NCBI GenBank assembly: GCA_003260025.2
Contig: QFZU02000085.1
Location: forward strand, 1 to 64,000
Direction of reading: 5' to 3'
DNA length: 64,000 bases
DNA from: Microbispora triticiradicis
GTDB lineage: Bacteria; Actinomycetota; Actinomycetes; Streptosporangiales; Streptosporangiaceae
Positions 7,966 to 15,571 of the stretch are shown here, in pieces; the stretch's first letter is position 1, and every line of letters starts with the position of its first letter. A model generated the notes under the pieces. It saw only the letters and a list, made by a program, of their open reading frames with translations, was not told the DNA's origin and made no database searches. The translations under genes were made by a program, and so were the position numbers.

Positions 7966-9297
7966 ATGAGCGACGCCGAACTCCCCCGGCTGACGGTGAT
8001 CGGGACCGGTTACCTCGGGGCGACACACGCCATCTGCATGGCCTCGCTGGGCTACGACGTGGTCGGGCTCGACGTGGACCCCGGGAAGATCCGCAAACTG
8101 CAGTCCGGGGAGGTGCCGTTCTTCGAGCCGGGCCTGCCCGAACTGCTGGCCAAGACCCTGGAGTCGGGACGGCTCCGGTTCACCACCTCCTACGCCGAGG
8201 CCGCCGAGCACGGCGACGTCCACTTCATCTGCGTGGGCACCCCCCAGCAGCCCGGCCTGGACGCCTGCGACCTCAGCTACGTCGACGCCGCCGTCCGGGG
8301 CCTGGCCCAGCACCTGACCCGGCGCTGCCTGGTCGTCGGCAAGTCGACCGTGCCGGTCGGCACCGCGGCCCGGCTGAGCGGCCTGCTGACCGAACTGGCC
8401 CCGGCCGGCGAGGAGGTGGAGCTGGCCTGGAACCCCGAGTTCCTGCGTGAGGGCTTCGCCGTCGACGACACGCTGCGGCCCGACCGGCTCGTCTTCGGCG
8501 TCGCCACGGAGTGGGCGCGGGAGCGGCTGGCCGCGGCGTTCGCGCCGATCCTCGACCTCGGCACCCCGACCGTGGTCACCGACCTCGCCACCGCCGAACT
8601 GGTCAAGGTCGCCGCCAACTCCTTCCTGGCCACCAAGATCTCCTACATCAACGCGATGGCCGAGATCTGCGAGGCCACCGGAGCCGACGTACACGACCTG
8701 GCGCAGGCCCTCGCCTACGACGACCGGATCGGCGGCCGCTTCCTCCAGCCCGGTCTCGGGTTCGGCGGCGGCTGCCTTCCCAAGGACATCCGGGCCTTCG
8801 CCCACCGGGCCGAGGAGATCGGCGTCGGCCAGGCCGTGTCCTTCCTGCGGGAGGTCGACGCCATCAACCGGCGCCGGCGCTCCCGCACGATCGACCTGGT
8901 CAGGGAGCTGCTCGGCGGCCACCTCAACGGCCAGCGGGTGGCCTGCCTCGGCGCCGCCTTCAAGCCCAACTCCGACGACATCAGGGACGCCCCGGCGCTC
9001 GACGTGGCCCGGACGATGCACGGCCTGGGCGCCAACGTACGGGTCTACGACCCGGCGGCGCTGGACAACGCCCGTCGCACCTACCCGGAGCTCAGGTACG
9101 GCACCAGCGCGATGGACGTGGCCAGGGACGCGGACGTGGTGGTCCTGCTCACCGAGTGGGCCGAGTTCCGCGAGATCCAGCCCGAGGCGCTGGCGGAGGT
9201 CGTCGCGCACCGGCGGATCGTGGACGGCCGGCACGCCCTCGACCGGGACACCTGGCGGGCGGCGGGCTGGGAGTACCGCGCCCTCGGCCGCCCCTGA
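7966..9297 (+). CDS. ugd: UDP-glucose 6-dehydrogenase (UDP-glucose/GDP-mannose dehydrogenase family)
   Basis: 443-aa NAD-dependent enzyme oxidising a nucleotide hexose twice to the uronic acid. It shows the N-terminal Rossmann motif GTGYLG, the family signatures NPEFLREG and KVAANSFLATKISYINA, the catalytic Cys270 in FGGGCLPKDIRAF, and the C-terminal second Rossmann domain (ACLGAAFKPNSDDIRDAP). Length is normal. The motif style matches actinobacterial UDP-glucose dehydrogenases more than AlgD-type GDP-mannose enzymes, so the product is most likely UDP-glucuronate. It is the donor-supplying member of the polysaccharide cluster; UDP-glucose would come from GalU, encoded at 61782-62687. ATG start at 7966. 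Confidence 0.88.
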   Translation: MSDAELPRLTVIGTGYLGATHAICMASLGYDVVGLDVDPGKIRKLQSGEVPFFEPGLPELLAKTLESGRLRFTTSYAEAAEHGDVHFICVGTPQQPGLDACDLSYVDAAVRGLAQHLTRRCLVVGKSTVPVGTAARLSGLLTELAPAGEEVELAWNPEFLREGFAVDDTLRPDRLVFGVATEWARERLAAAFAPILDLGTPTVVTDLATAELVKVAANSFLATKISYINAMAEICEATGADVHDLAQALAYDDRIGGRFLQPGLGFGGGCLPKDIRAFAHRAEEIGVGQAVSFLREVDAINRRRRSRTIDLVRELLGGHLNGQRVACLGAAFKPNSDDIRDAPALDVARTMHGLGANVRVYDPAALDNARRTYPELRYGTSAMDVARDADVVVLLTEWAEFREIQPEALAEVVAHRRIVDGRHALDRDTWRAAGWEYRALGRP

Positions 9298-9314
9298 AAC
9301 ACCGCGGCTCACCC

Positions 9315-9341
9315 CCGCCGGGAGCCTCGGGCTCCCGGCGG
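9315..9341. terminator. Bidirectional hairpin between ugd and pth
   Basis: CCGCCGGGAGCC (9315-9326), loop TCG, GGCTCCCGGCGG (9330-9341): a perfect 12-bp stem between the converging stop codons at 9297 and 9350. It probably terminates both transcripts. Confidence 0.6.
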
Positions 9342-9349
9342 CGGGACCC

Positions 9350-9961
9350 TCAGCGGGGCGGCTTGGCCGGGTTGAGGTCGCCGGCGTGGAACCGGTTCTG
9401 CGTCGCCTCCAGGCCCGCCGTCATCAGCGACTCCACCATGTCGGCGGCCCGGTCCACCAGGAACGGCAGGTCCTTGCGCTCGGCCGTGGCGAAGTCGCGC
9501 AGCACGAACGCCGCCGGGTCCATCCGGCCCGGCGGGCGGCCGATGCCGAACCGGATGCGCGGGTAGTCGCGCGTGCCGAGCGACTTGGTGATCGACTTCA
9601 GGCCGTTGTGCCCGTTGTCGCCGCCGCCGAGCTTCGCCCGCAGCGCGCCGTACGGGATGTCCAGCTCGTCGTGGACCACGGCGACCCGGTCAGGTGTGAT
9701 CTTGTAGAAGTCGGCCAGCGCCTTGACCGGCCCGCCGGACAGGTTCATGAAGGACAACGGCTTGGCCAGCACCACGGGCAGCGCGGCCAGACGACCCTCG
9801 ACCACCTCGGCCCGCGACCGGTGCGCCTTGAACCGCCCGCCCACCCGGGCCGCCAGCTCGTCGAGCACCATGAAGCCCGCGTTGTGGCGGTTCCCGGCGT
9901 ACTCCGGCCCGGGGTTGCCCAGGCCCACGACCAGCCACCGCTCCGCGGCCGTGTCGGACAT
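9350..9961 (-). CDS. pth: Peptidyl-tRNA hydrolase
   Basis: Releases peptides from peptidyl-tRNA that drops off the ribosome. 203 aa, usual length. It has the signature [20 protein letters not shown] with the catalytic His, the [10 protein letters not shown] motif, HDELDIPYG, and [13 protein letters not shown]. The ATG at 9961 is chosen because GGAGGA lies 7 nt upstream and MSDTAAERW leads straight into the conserved core; an upstream in-frame start at 9985 would only add 8 residues. Lies downstream of rplY, the conserved actinobacterial order. Confidence 0.95.
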   Translation of the reverse strand: MSDTAAERWLVVGLGNPGPEYAGNRHNAGFMVLDELAARVGGRFKAHRSRAEVVEGRLAALPVVLAKPLSFMNLSGGPVKALADFYKITPDRVAVVHDELDIPYGALRAKLGGGDNGHNGLKSITKSLGTRDYPRIRFGIGRPPGRMDPAAFVLRDFATAERKDLPFLVDRAADMVESLMTAGLEATQNRFHAGDLNPAKPPR

Positions 9962-9993
9962 CGCTGTCTCCTCCACTGTCTCCACATATGGAA

Positions 9994-10025
9994 GAGTCCT
10001 CCGCGGGACACCCCGCGGAGGACTC
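9994..10025 (-). terminator. Hairpin between rplY and pth
   Basis: Perfect 14-bp inverted repeat GAGTCCTCCGCGGG (9994-10007) / CCCGCGGAGGACTC (10012-10025) with a 4-nt loop, 15 nt past the rplY stop and upstream of pth. No long T tract; likely terminates or attenuates rplY transcription so that pth is partly uncoupled. Confidence 0.6.
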
Positions 10026-10040
10026 TCTCACGAATCGGTC

Positions 10041-10640
10041 CTACTCGGCGGCCTCGGCGGTCTCGCCCTCGGCGGCGGCCTCGCCCTCCTCGGGCAGCCC
10101 GGCCGACGGAGCGCCGATCACGTGCAGCACCAGGGCCTCGGGGTCGCCGGCCAGCGTCGTGCCCTCCGGCAGCTTCAGGTCGCCCGCGAGCACCGTGTAG
10201 CCCTCTTCCTTGCCGTCCACGTCGATCTCGACGCCGGTCGGGATGTGGGTCGCCTCGGCCTCGACCGAGAGCGTGTTCAGCGGCTGGTCGACGATGGCGC
10301 TGCCGACCGTCTCGCCGACGACGGTGACCGGGATCTCGACGGTGACCTTCTCGCCCCGCTTGACCAGGAGCAGGTCGACGTGCTCCAGGAAGCCCTTGAT
10401 CGGGTCGCGCTGGACGCCCTTGGGCAGCGCGATCTCGTCCACACCCTCGCCGTGCAGGCGGATGAGCACGTTGGGCGTGCGCAGCGCGAGCAGCAGCTCG
10501 TGGCCGGGGAGGGTCAGGTGCTTGGTCTCGGTGCCGTGGCCGTAGAGGACGGCGGGAACCTTGTTCGCCCGGCGGATCTTGCGGGCGGCGCCCTTGCCGA
10601 ACTCGTCGCGGAGCTCGGCGGCGATGCGTACTTCGGACAC
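10041..10640 (-). CDS. rplY: 50S ribosomal protein L25 / general stress protein Ctc
   Basis: Binds 5S rRNA in the large subunit. 199 aa with the N-terminal L25 domain (VRIAAELRDEFGKGAARKIRRANKVPAVLYGHG) and the C-terminal TL5/Ctc beta domain, ending in an acidic Glu/Ala-rich tail (EEGEAAAEGETAEAAE) typical of actinobacterial long-form L25. GTG start with AGGAG 8 nt upstream. It belongs to the conserved pth-rplY-prs-glmU neighbourhood, here separated from prs by trpS. Confidence 0.93.
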   Translation of the reverse strand: MSEVRIAAELRDEFGKGAARKIRRANKVPAVLYGHGTETKHLTLPGHELLLALRTPNVLIRLHGEGVDEIALPKGVQRDPIKGFLEHVDLLLVKRGEKVTVEIPVTVVGETVGSAIVDQPLNTLSVEAEATHIPTGVEIDVDGKEEGYTVLAGDLKLPEGTTLAGDPEALVLHVIGAPSAGLPEEGEAAAEGETAEAAE

Positions 10641-10903
10641 GGCACATCTCCTAGGGATGTTCGACGGATGACGCGCTCCCCCTCACCCGCCCTAGCGGAA
10701 GGCGTTACGAGCGCAACCCCCTCACCTTATCGCGTCTCCCGCACTGTTCCCCGCGTCGCTCGTCGGGGCGCTCACGTCCGCCTGGTCGTGCCGGAGGCGC
10801 GCCAGCAACACAGCCCTCGTCGCTCGTTCCTCGCTCCTCAGTCCAGACCGGCGGCGCGCCCCTCCGGCTTGCTCAGTGTCTCCCGCAGTGGCCAGGTGGC
10901 CGT

Positions 10904-10909
10904 TAGAGT
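10904..10909 (+). promoter_or_regulatory. Candidate -10 box of the trpS leader transcript
   Basis: TAGAGT at 10904-10909 ends 6 nt before the leader-peptide ATG at 10916, which would place the transcription start at or next to that ATG, so the leader peptide would be translated from a leaderless mRNA. No convincing -35 is seen. Confidence 0.35.
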
Positions 10910-10915
10910 GGCGGG

Positions 10916-10957
10916 ATGCAACGTACGTCGTGTCAGGGCTGGTGGCGCTCCGGGTAG
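10916..10957 (+). CDS. trpS leader peptide (MQRTSCQGWWRSG)
   Basis: A 13-codon ORF with adjacent Trp codons (TGG TGG at 10940-10945) ending in TAG at 10957, directly ahead of the attenuator hairpins and trpS. The arrangement is that of ribosome-mediated transcription attenuation: stalling at the Trp codons when charged tRNA-Trp is short would favour the antiterminator. A leader of this type is described for the auxiliary indolmycin-resistant TrpRS gene of Streptomyces coelicolor. No clear Shine-Dalgarno precedes it, which fits a leaderless start. Confidence 0.8.
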   Translation: MQRTSCQGWWRSG

Positions 10958-11010
10958 GAGCGGCCATCTCACGCGTACGACCGGGCCGTTCGGATGGACG
11001 GCCCTTTTTC
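10946..11010 (+). promoter_or_regulatory. Tryptophan attenuator upstream of trpS
   Basis: Three mutually exclusive structures can be drawn. Hairpin 1:2 is CGCTCC (10946-10951) with GGAGCG (10957-10962). Terminator 3:4 is GGGCCGT (10983-10989) with ACGGCCC (10998-11004) followed by a T run (11005-11009). The antiterminator 2:3 pairs AGCGGCC (10959-10965) with GGCCGTT (10984-10990), 7 bp including one G-U. A ribosome stalled on the Trp codons at 10940-10945 covers segment 1 and frees segment 2 for the antiterminator, allowing trpS expression. Pairings were checked by hand, not by folding software. Confidence 0.8.
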
Positions 11011-11069
11011 GTGCTCCCTGGACGAGGGGTCGCCACCGGCGGCGGACCACCTGCCAAGGGAGAGATCAC

Positions 11070-12158
11070 ATGACGACCACTCTGGACAGCGGCCCGTCCG
11101 ACGACCTCGGCGTGGCGGGCGCGCGACGGCGCGGCGCCGAGCTGGAGAGATCGATACGGGAGCGGCCCGGGACGTTCCGGGCGCTGACCGGGGACCGGCC
11201 GACCGGCCGGCTGCATCTGGGGCACTACTTCGGCACCCTGCAGAACCGCGTCCGCCTGCAGAACATGGGCGTGGAGATGATGGTGCTCGTCGCGGACTAC
11301 CAGGTCCTGACCGACCGGGACGTCGCCGACCGGCTCACCGAGCGCGTGGAGGACCTGGTGCTCGACTACCTGGCCGCGGGCCTCGACCCCGGCCGGGCCA
11401 CGATCTTCACGCACAGCGCCGTGCCCGCGCTCAACCAGCTGCTCCTGCCGTTCCTCAGCCTGGTCTCGGTCGCGGAGCTGGGCCGCAACCCCACGGTCAA
11501 GGACGAGATCGCCCACTCGCGGCAGTCGGCGGTCAGCGGGCTGATGTTCACCTATCCCGTGCACCAGGCGGCCGACATCCTGTTCTGCAAGGCCGGGATC
11601 GTCCCGGTCGGACAGGACCAGCTGCCCCACCTGGAGGTCGCCCGCGTCATCGCGCGCCGCTTCAACAACCGCTACGGCACCCCCTCGAACCCGGTGTTCC
11701 CCGAGCCCGAGGCGCTGCTGTCCGCGGCGCCCCTGCTGCTCGGGACCGACGGCGCCAAGATGAGCAAGAGCCGGGGCAACGCCGTCGCCCTGGCCGCGAC
11801 CGCCGACGAGACCGCCCGGCTGATCCGCGGCGCGAAGACCGACGCCGAGCGCCACATCACCTACGACCCGATCGCCCGGCCCGAGGTGTCCAGCCTCGTC
11901 CTCCTGGCCGCGCTGTGCCTCGGCCGGGACCCGCACGAGGTCGCCGCCGGGATCGGCGGCCGGGGGGCCGCCGCGCTGAAGGCGCTGGTCACCGATGCGA
12001 TCAACGACCACTTCGCGCCGCTGCGAGCGCGGCGGGCCGAGCTCGCCGGGGATCGCGGCCACGTCCGCCGGGTGCTCCGGGACGGCAACGCACGCGCCGC
12101 CGCCGTCGCCGCCGCGACCCTCGCGGAGGTGCGTACGGCGATGGGCGTCCTCTACTGA
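11070..12158 (+). CDS. trpS: Tryptophan--tRNA ligase (attenuator-controlled)
   Basis: Class I aminoacyl-tRNA synthetase charging tRNA-Trp; 362 aa, usual length. Class I signatures are HLGH (in TGRLHLGHYFG) and KMSKS (in GAKMSKSRGN); GQDQLPHLEVARVIARRF is the typical tryptophan/adenylate-binding stretch. ATG at 11070 has AAGGGAGAG 6-13 nt upstream. It lies opposite in strand to the rplY/prs genes flanking it and carries its own Trp-responsive attenuator, so it may be an auxiliary, stress-induced TrpRS like the indolmycin-resistant TrpRS1 of streptomycetes rather than the housekeeping copy. Whether a second trpS exists cannot be seen here. Confidence 0.93.
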   Translation: MTTTLDSGPSDDLGVAGARRRGAELERSIRERPGTFRALTGDRPTGRLHLGHYFGTLQNRVRLQNMGVEMMVLVADYQVLTDRDVADRLTERVEDLVLDYLAAGLDPGRATIFTHSAVPALNQLLLPFLSLVSVAELGRNPTVKDEIAHSRQSAVSGLMFTYPVHQAADILFCKAGIVPVGQDQLPHLEVARVIARRFNNRYGTPSNPVFPEPEALLSAAPLLLGTDGAKMSKSRGNAVALAATADETARLIRGAKTDAERHITYDPIARPEVSSLVLLAALCLGRDPHEVAAGIGGRGAAALKALVTDAINDHFAPLRARRAELAGDRGHVRRVLRDGNARAAAVAAATLAEVRTAMGVLY

Positions 12159-12182
12159 CCACCGCTCCCAGGCGACCCGCGC

Positions 12183-12208
12183 GGGCCCCCGGGTACGTCC
12201 GGGGGCCC
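12183..12208. terminator. Bidirectional hairpin between trpS and prs
   Basis: GGGCCCCCGG (12183-12192) / CCGGGGGCCC (12199-12208) with a 6-nt loop, lying between the converging ends of trpS (12158) and prs (12217). Confidence 0.6.
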
Positions 12209-12216
12209 TGAGCGGG

Positions 12217-13194
12217 TCAGGCGTCGCCCTCGAAGAGGCTGGTGACGGAGCCGTCGGTGAAGACCTCGGTGATGGCCCGGGCGATCAGCGGGGCGATCGA
12301 CATCACCGTGAGGCTGTCGAACCTCTTCTCCTCCTCGATGGGCAGCGTGTTGGTCACGACCACCTCGGAGATCCGGGAGTTCTTCAGACGGTCCACGGCG
12401 GGCCCGGAGAACACCGCGTGGGTGGCGGCCACGATGACGTCGGTCGCGCCGTGCTCGTACAGGGCGTCGGCCGCCTTGCAGATCGAGCCACCGGTGTCGA
12501 TCATGTCGTCGATCAGCACGCAGGTCCGGCCGTGGACCTTGCCGACCACCTCGTGCACCTTCACCTGGTTCGCCACGTCGAGGTCGCGCCGCTTGTGGAT
12601 GAACGCCACCGGGGTGCCCAGGCTGTCGGACCAGCGCTCGGCGAGCCGTACGCGGCCGGTGTCGGGCGAGACGATCGTGGTCGTCGCCGGGTCGAGCTTG
12701 CCGCGCAGGTAGTTGATCAGCACGGGCATCGCGAACAGGTGGTCCACCGGGCCGTCGAAGAAGCCCTGGATCTGCGAGGTGTGCAGGTCGATGGACATCA
12801 TCCGGTCGGCGCCCGCCTGCTTGAACAGGTCGGCCACCAGCCGGGCGGTGATCGGCTCGCGGCCGCGCCCCTTCTTGTCCTGGCGGGCGTAGCCGTAGAA
12901 CGGCATGATCACGGTGATCCGCTTGGCCGAGGCCCGCTTGAGCGCGTCCACCATGATCAGCTGTTCCATGATCCACTGGTTGATCGGCGCGGTGTGGCTC
13001 TGCATCACGAAGGCGTCGCAGCCGCGCACCGACTCCAGGTAGCGCACGTAGATCTCACCGCTCGCGAAGTCGCGCAGCGCGGTCGGCGTGATCTCGACAC
13101 CGAGGGCCTTCGCGACCTCCTCGGCGAGCTCGGGGTGGGCCCGGCCGGAGAAGAACATGAGGTTCCGCTCGCCGGTCGTCTTCTTGCCGCTCAT
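12217..13194 (-). CDS. prs: Ribose-phosphate pyrophosphokinase (PRPP synthetase)
   Basis: Transfers pyrophosphate from ATP to ribose 5-phosphate, making PRPP for purine, pyrimidine, His and Trp synthesis and, in actinobacteria, the arabinosyl/decaprenyl donor route. 325 aa, normal. Motifs: FASGEIYVRYLESVRG, the flexible loop and ATP region RQDKKGRGREPITARLVADL, and the PRPP loop CVLIDDMIDTGGSI. ATG start at 13194. The 234 bp between it and glmU holds no visible gene or strong signal. Conserved glmU-prs order. Confidence 0.95.
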   Translation of the reverse strand: MSGKKTTGERNLMFFSGRAHPELAEEVAKALGVEITPTALRDFASGEIYVRYLESVRGCDAFVMQSHTAPINQWIMEQLIMVDALKRASAKRITVIMPFYGYARQDKKGRGREPITARLVADLFKQAGADRMMSIDLHTSQIQGFFDGPVDHLFAMPVLINYLRGKLDPATTTIVSPDTGRVRLAERWSDSLGTPVAFIHKRRDLDVANQVKVHEVVGKVHGRTCVLIDDMIDTGGSICKAADALYEHGATDVIVAATHAVFSGPAVDRLKNSRISEVVVTNTLPIEEEKRFDSLTVMSIAPLIARAITEVFTDGSVTSLFEGDA

Positions 13195-13428
13195 GCCGCG
13201 CTCCTCGCGTGTCGAGCCTGTCGGCCGTGCCGGGCCTGCTGTGGCCGGGCCGGCCGGTCCGCGGTGCCCTCGCCTCGCCCGGGGTCCGCGAACCCCTTCG
13301 CCCCGTCGATGTGGTCGGTCACGGTGTCCTCCTGGCCTGGCCCTTCGGCGCTACGCGGTCGGGCAACCGCGCCTCGTACTCTTCCCTGTCCCCGCGCGGC
13401 ACGCTGGGGCGCGTGCCGTGGGTGGTCC

Positions 13429-14904
13429 TTACCGCGCGGCGACGTCCCCGCCGCCCTGCTCGGGCGCGCCGCTCTCCGGGGCGGCCAGCGCCCGCCGGGC
13501 CGCCTCGTCGGACGGGGTGCCGGCCCTGCGGCGCGCCACCCAGCCCTCGATGTTGCGCTGCCTGCCGCGGGCGACCGCCATGGCCCCGGGCGGCACGTCG
13601 GACGTGATCACCGAGCCGGCGGCGGTGTAGGCGCCGTCGCCGATCGTGACCGGTGCGACGAGCATGTTGTCGCTGCCCACGCGGACGTGGTCGCCCACCA
13701 CGGTGTGGTGCTTGCCCACGCCGTCGTAGTTGACGAAGACGCAGGCGGCGCCGATGTTCGAGCCGGTGCCGATCGTCGCGTCGCCGACGTACGTGAGGTG
13801 CGGGACCTTGGATCCCTCGCCGATCCGCGCGTTCTTGGTCTCGACGTACGCGCCGATCTTGCCGCCCCGGCCGAGCACGGTGCCCGGGCGCAGGTAGGCG
13901 AACGGGCCCACGGTGGCGCCGGCGCCGATCTCCGCGCCGTCGGCCACGGTGTTGCGTACGACGGCCTCCTCGCCGACGACGGTGTCGGTCAGCGTGCTGC
14001 CCGGCCCCACCTCGGCCCCCGCCCCGATCCTCGTGGCGCCCCTGAGCTGGGTGCCGGGATGGATCACGACGTCGGGCTCCATGACGACGCCGGCGTCCAC
14101 CCACGTGCCGGCCGGGTCGACGACGGTGACCCCGGCGCGCATGTGCGCCTCCAGGATGCGGTCGTTGAGCACCCGCCGCACGAAGGCGAGCTGGACGCGG
14201 TCGTTGACGCCCTCCACCTCCGCGTGGTCGGCGGCGACGTGGGCGCCGACCCGGTGGCCGTCCTCGCGGAGGATGGCCAGCACGTCGGTCAGATACTCCT
14301 CGCCCTGGGCGTTGGCGGCGCCGATCCGCCGCAGGCCGTCGGCCAGCAGCGCGCCGTCGAAGGCGTACACGCCCGAGTTCATCTCGCTGATCGCGCGCTG
14401 CTCGGGGGACGCGTCCTTCTCCTCGACGATCTCCAGCACCGCGCCGCTCCCGTCGCGGACGATGCGGCCGTAGCCGGTGGGGTCGGGGACCACGGCGGTC
14501 AGCACGGTGACGGCGTTGCCGTCGGCGGCGTGCCGCTCCAGCAGCGCCGCCAGGGTCTCGGCGCGCAGCAGCGGCGTGTCGCCGTACGTCACCAGGATGG
14601 TGCCCTCGATCGGGCCCTCGGCCTCCAGCGCGGTGCGCACGGCGTGGCCGGTGCCGTTCCGCTTCTCCTGCACGACCGTGCGGGCGTCCGGCGCGGTCTC
14701 CGCCAGGTGGGGACCGACCTGTTCGCGCGCGTGGCCGATGACGACGACCAGCCGTTCGGGGGTGAGGCCGCGGGCGGCGGCGAGCATGTGGTCCACGAGC
14801 GCACGGCCGCAGACCTCGTGGAGGACCTTGGGGGTTTTCGACTTCATCCGGGTGCCCTCGCCGGCGGCGAGGACGATCACGGCTGCCGGGCGCGGCACAC
14901 TCAC
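13429..14904 (-). CDS. glmU: Bifunctional GlmU: GlcN-1-P acetyltransferase / GlcNAc-1-P uridyltransferase
   Basis: Makes UDP-GlcNAc, the precursor of peptidoglycan. 491 aa. The N-terminal pyrophosphorylase domain has the nucleotide-binding signature [24 protein letters not shown] and GDTPLL; the C-terminal half is a left-handed beta-helix of hexapeptide repeats with the acetyltransferase region [25 protein letters not shown]. The C-terminus carries an Ala/Glu/Gly-rich tail typical of actinobacteria. GTG start at 14904; an in-frame GTG 6 nt further in is possible. The UDP-GlcNAc pool could also feed a hyaluronan-like synthase (1101-2363). Confidence 0.95.
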   Translation of the reverse strand: MSVPRPAAVIVLAAGEGTRMKSKTPKVLHEVCGRALVDHMLAAARGLTPERLVVVIGHAREQVGPHLAETAPDARTVVQEKRNGTGHAVRTALEAEGPIEGTILVTYGDTPLLRAETLAALLERHAADGNAVTVLTAVVPDPTGYGRIVRDGSGAVLEIVEEKDASPEQRAISEMNSGVYAFDGALLADGLRRIGAANAQGEEYLTDVLAILREDGHRVGAHVAADHAEVEGVNDRVQLAFVRRVLNDRILEAHMRAGVTVVDPAGTWVDAGVVMEPDVVIHPGTQLRGATRIGAGAEVGPGSTLTDTVVGEEAVVRNTVADGAEIGAGATVGPFAYLRPGTVLGRGGKIGAYVETKNARIGEGSKVPHLTYVGDATIGTGSNIGAACVFVNYDGVGKHHTVVGDHVRVGSDNMLVAPVTIGDGAYTAAGSVITSDVPPGAMAVARGRQRNIEGWVARRRAGTPSDEAARRALAAPESGAPEQGGGDVAAR

Positions 14905-15070
14905 GGACTGAGGCTCCCTCGGCGTCGCGGCTTACTACACGAAACGTGGCGCGGCTTCCACGCGTCCACTACCCCGGAACCGCATGGTCACCCGCTCGAC
15001 AAGGTGAGCTTACCTGCCGTCTCCCGAGTGGGAACCAGGCCCCCCGGGGGCGCACGACGGACGGACGGGC

Positions 15071-15144
15071 TGGCTCCCGGGGGAGGATTCGAACCTCCGT
15101 TGACAGAACCAAAATCTGTAGTCTTGCCCCTAGACGACCCGGGA
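15071..15144 (-). tRNA. tRNA-Gln(TTG)
   Basis: The minus strand gives acceptor arms TCCCGGG / CCCGGGA, a D-arm, anticodon stem ACAGA/TCTGT around loop TTTTGGT (anticodon TTG), T-arm GGAGG-TTCGAAT-CCTCC and an encoded CCA (15071-15073). All arms pair. It lies upstream of glmU in the common actinobacterial order. Confidence 0.95.
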
Positions 15145-15571
15145 ATGGGCCAAAGCCCCGTTTGTCCGATTCCAACAGGCGCCGGAATCCGACCTCAGGA
15201 TACAGAGCCGACCCCTCGCGCGCGCCCCCAAAAAACGACGCCCATCGGCCCGGCCTCGCTCCACCCGACCCCCTTGCACCGGAGCCGTGGTCCGCGACCG
15301 GAGCCGGACCACCCGACAGCGGGCCTCGGATGTTATCTAAGCCACATTTCGGGCAGGGCGCCGTAGACCTCGCGCGGCCGGCGACGAGCCTCTGAGGTGG
15401 GGCATCGGGCTTTACCAGATTGCCGAGAGTTGGTGCAAGACGTGGATTCGCCACCAGATGTGGCCCCGCGCGTCACCTTCCACACATTCGCTCTTAGGGG
15501 TTCCTAACTTACGATGGCGTAAGTTACGGTCGCGTAGCCAGACAATCTTCCCAACACCCGTGAGGTAGCCC
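15145..15571. promoter_or_regulatory. Intergenic region between tRNA-Gln and the desaturase
   Basis: About 430 bp without a supported gene. The left part would include the tRNA-Gln promoter (minus strand). The right part holds the desaturase operators at 15505-15537. Nothing else is recognisable. Confidence 0.5.
15505..15537. promoter_or_regulatory. Tandem overlapping operators of the fatty-acid desaturase
   Basis: Perfect dyad TAACTTACG-N4-CGTAAGTTA at 15505-15526, overlapped by a second copy of the same architecture, TTACG-N4-CGTAG, at 15524-15537 (one mismatch). The 5-N4-5 spacing is typical of TetR-family sites. It sits 35-67 bp upstream of the ATG at 15572, over the likely core promoter. 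The TetR gene immediately downstream of the desaturase is the obvious candidate ligand (inference). Confidence 0.7.

Noticed and set aside
7966..9297. Calling the dehydrogenase GDP-mannose-specific (AlgD)
   Set aside because: Motif wording (NPEFLREG, FGGGCLPKDIRAF) fits UDP-glucose enzymes of actinobacteria better; substrate stays to be proven, so UDP-glucose is used.
15071..15144. tRNA-Gln as a second integration site
   Set aside because: No displaced tRNA fragment or integrase near it; flanking genes are conserved housekeeping.
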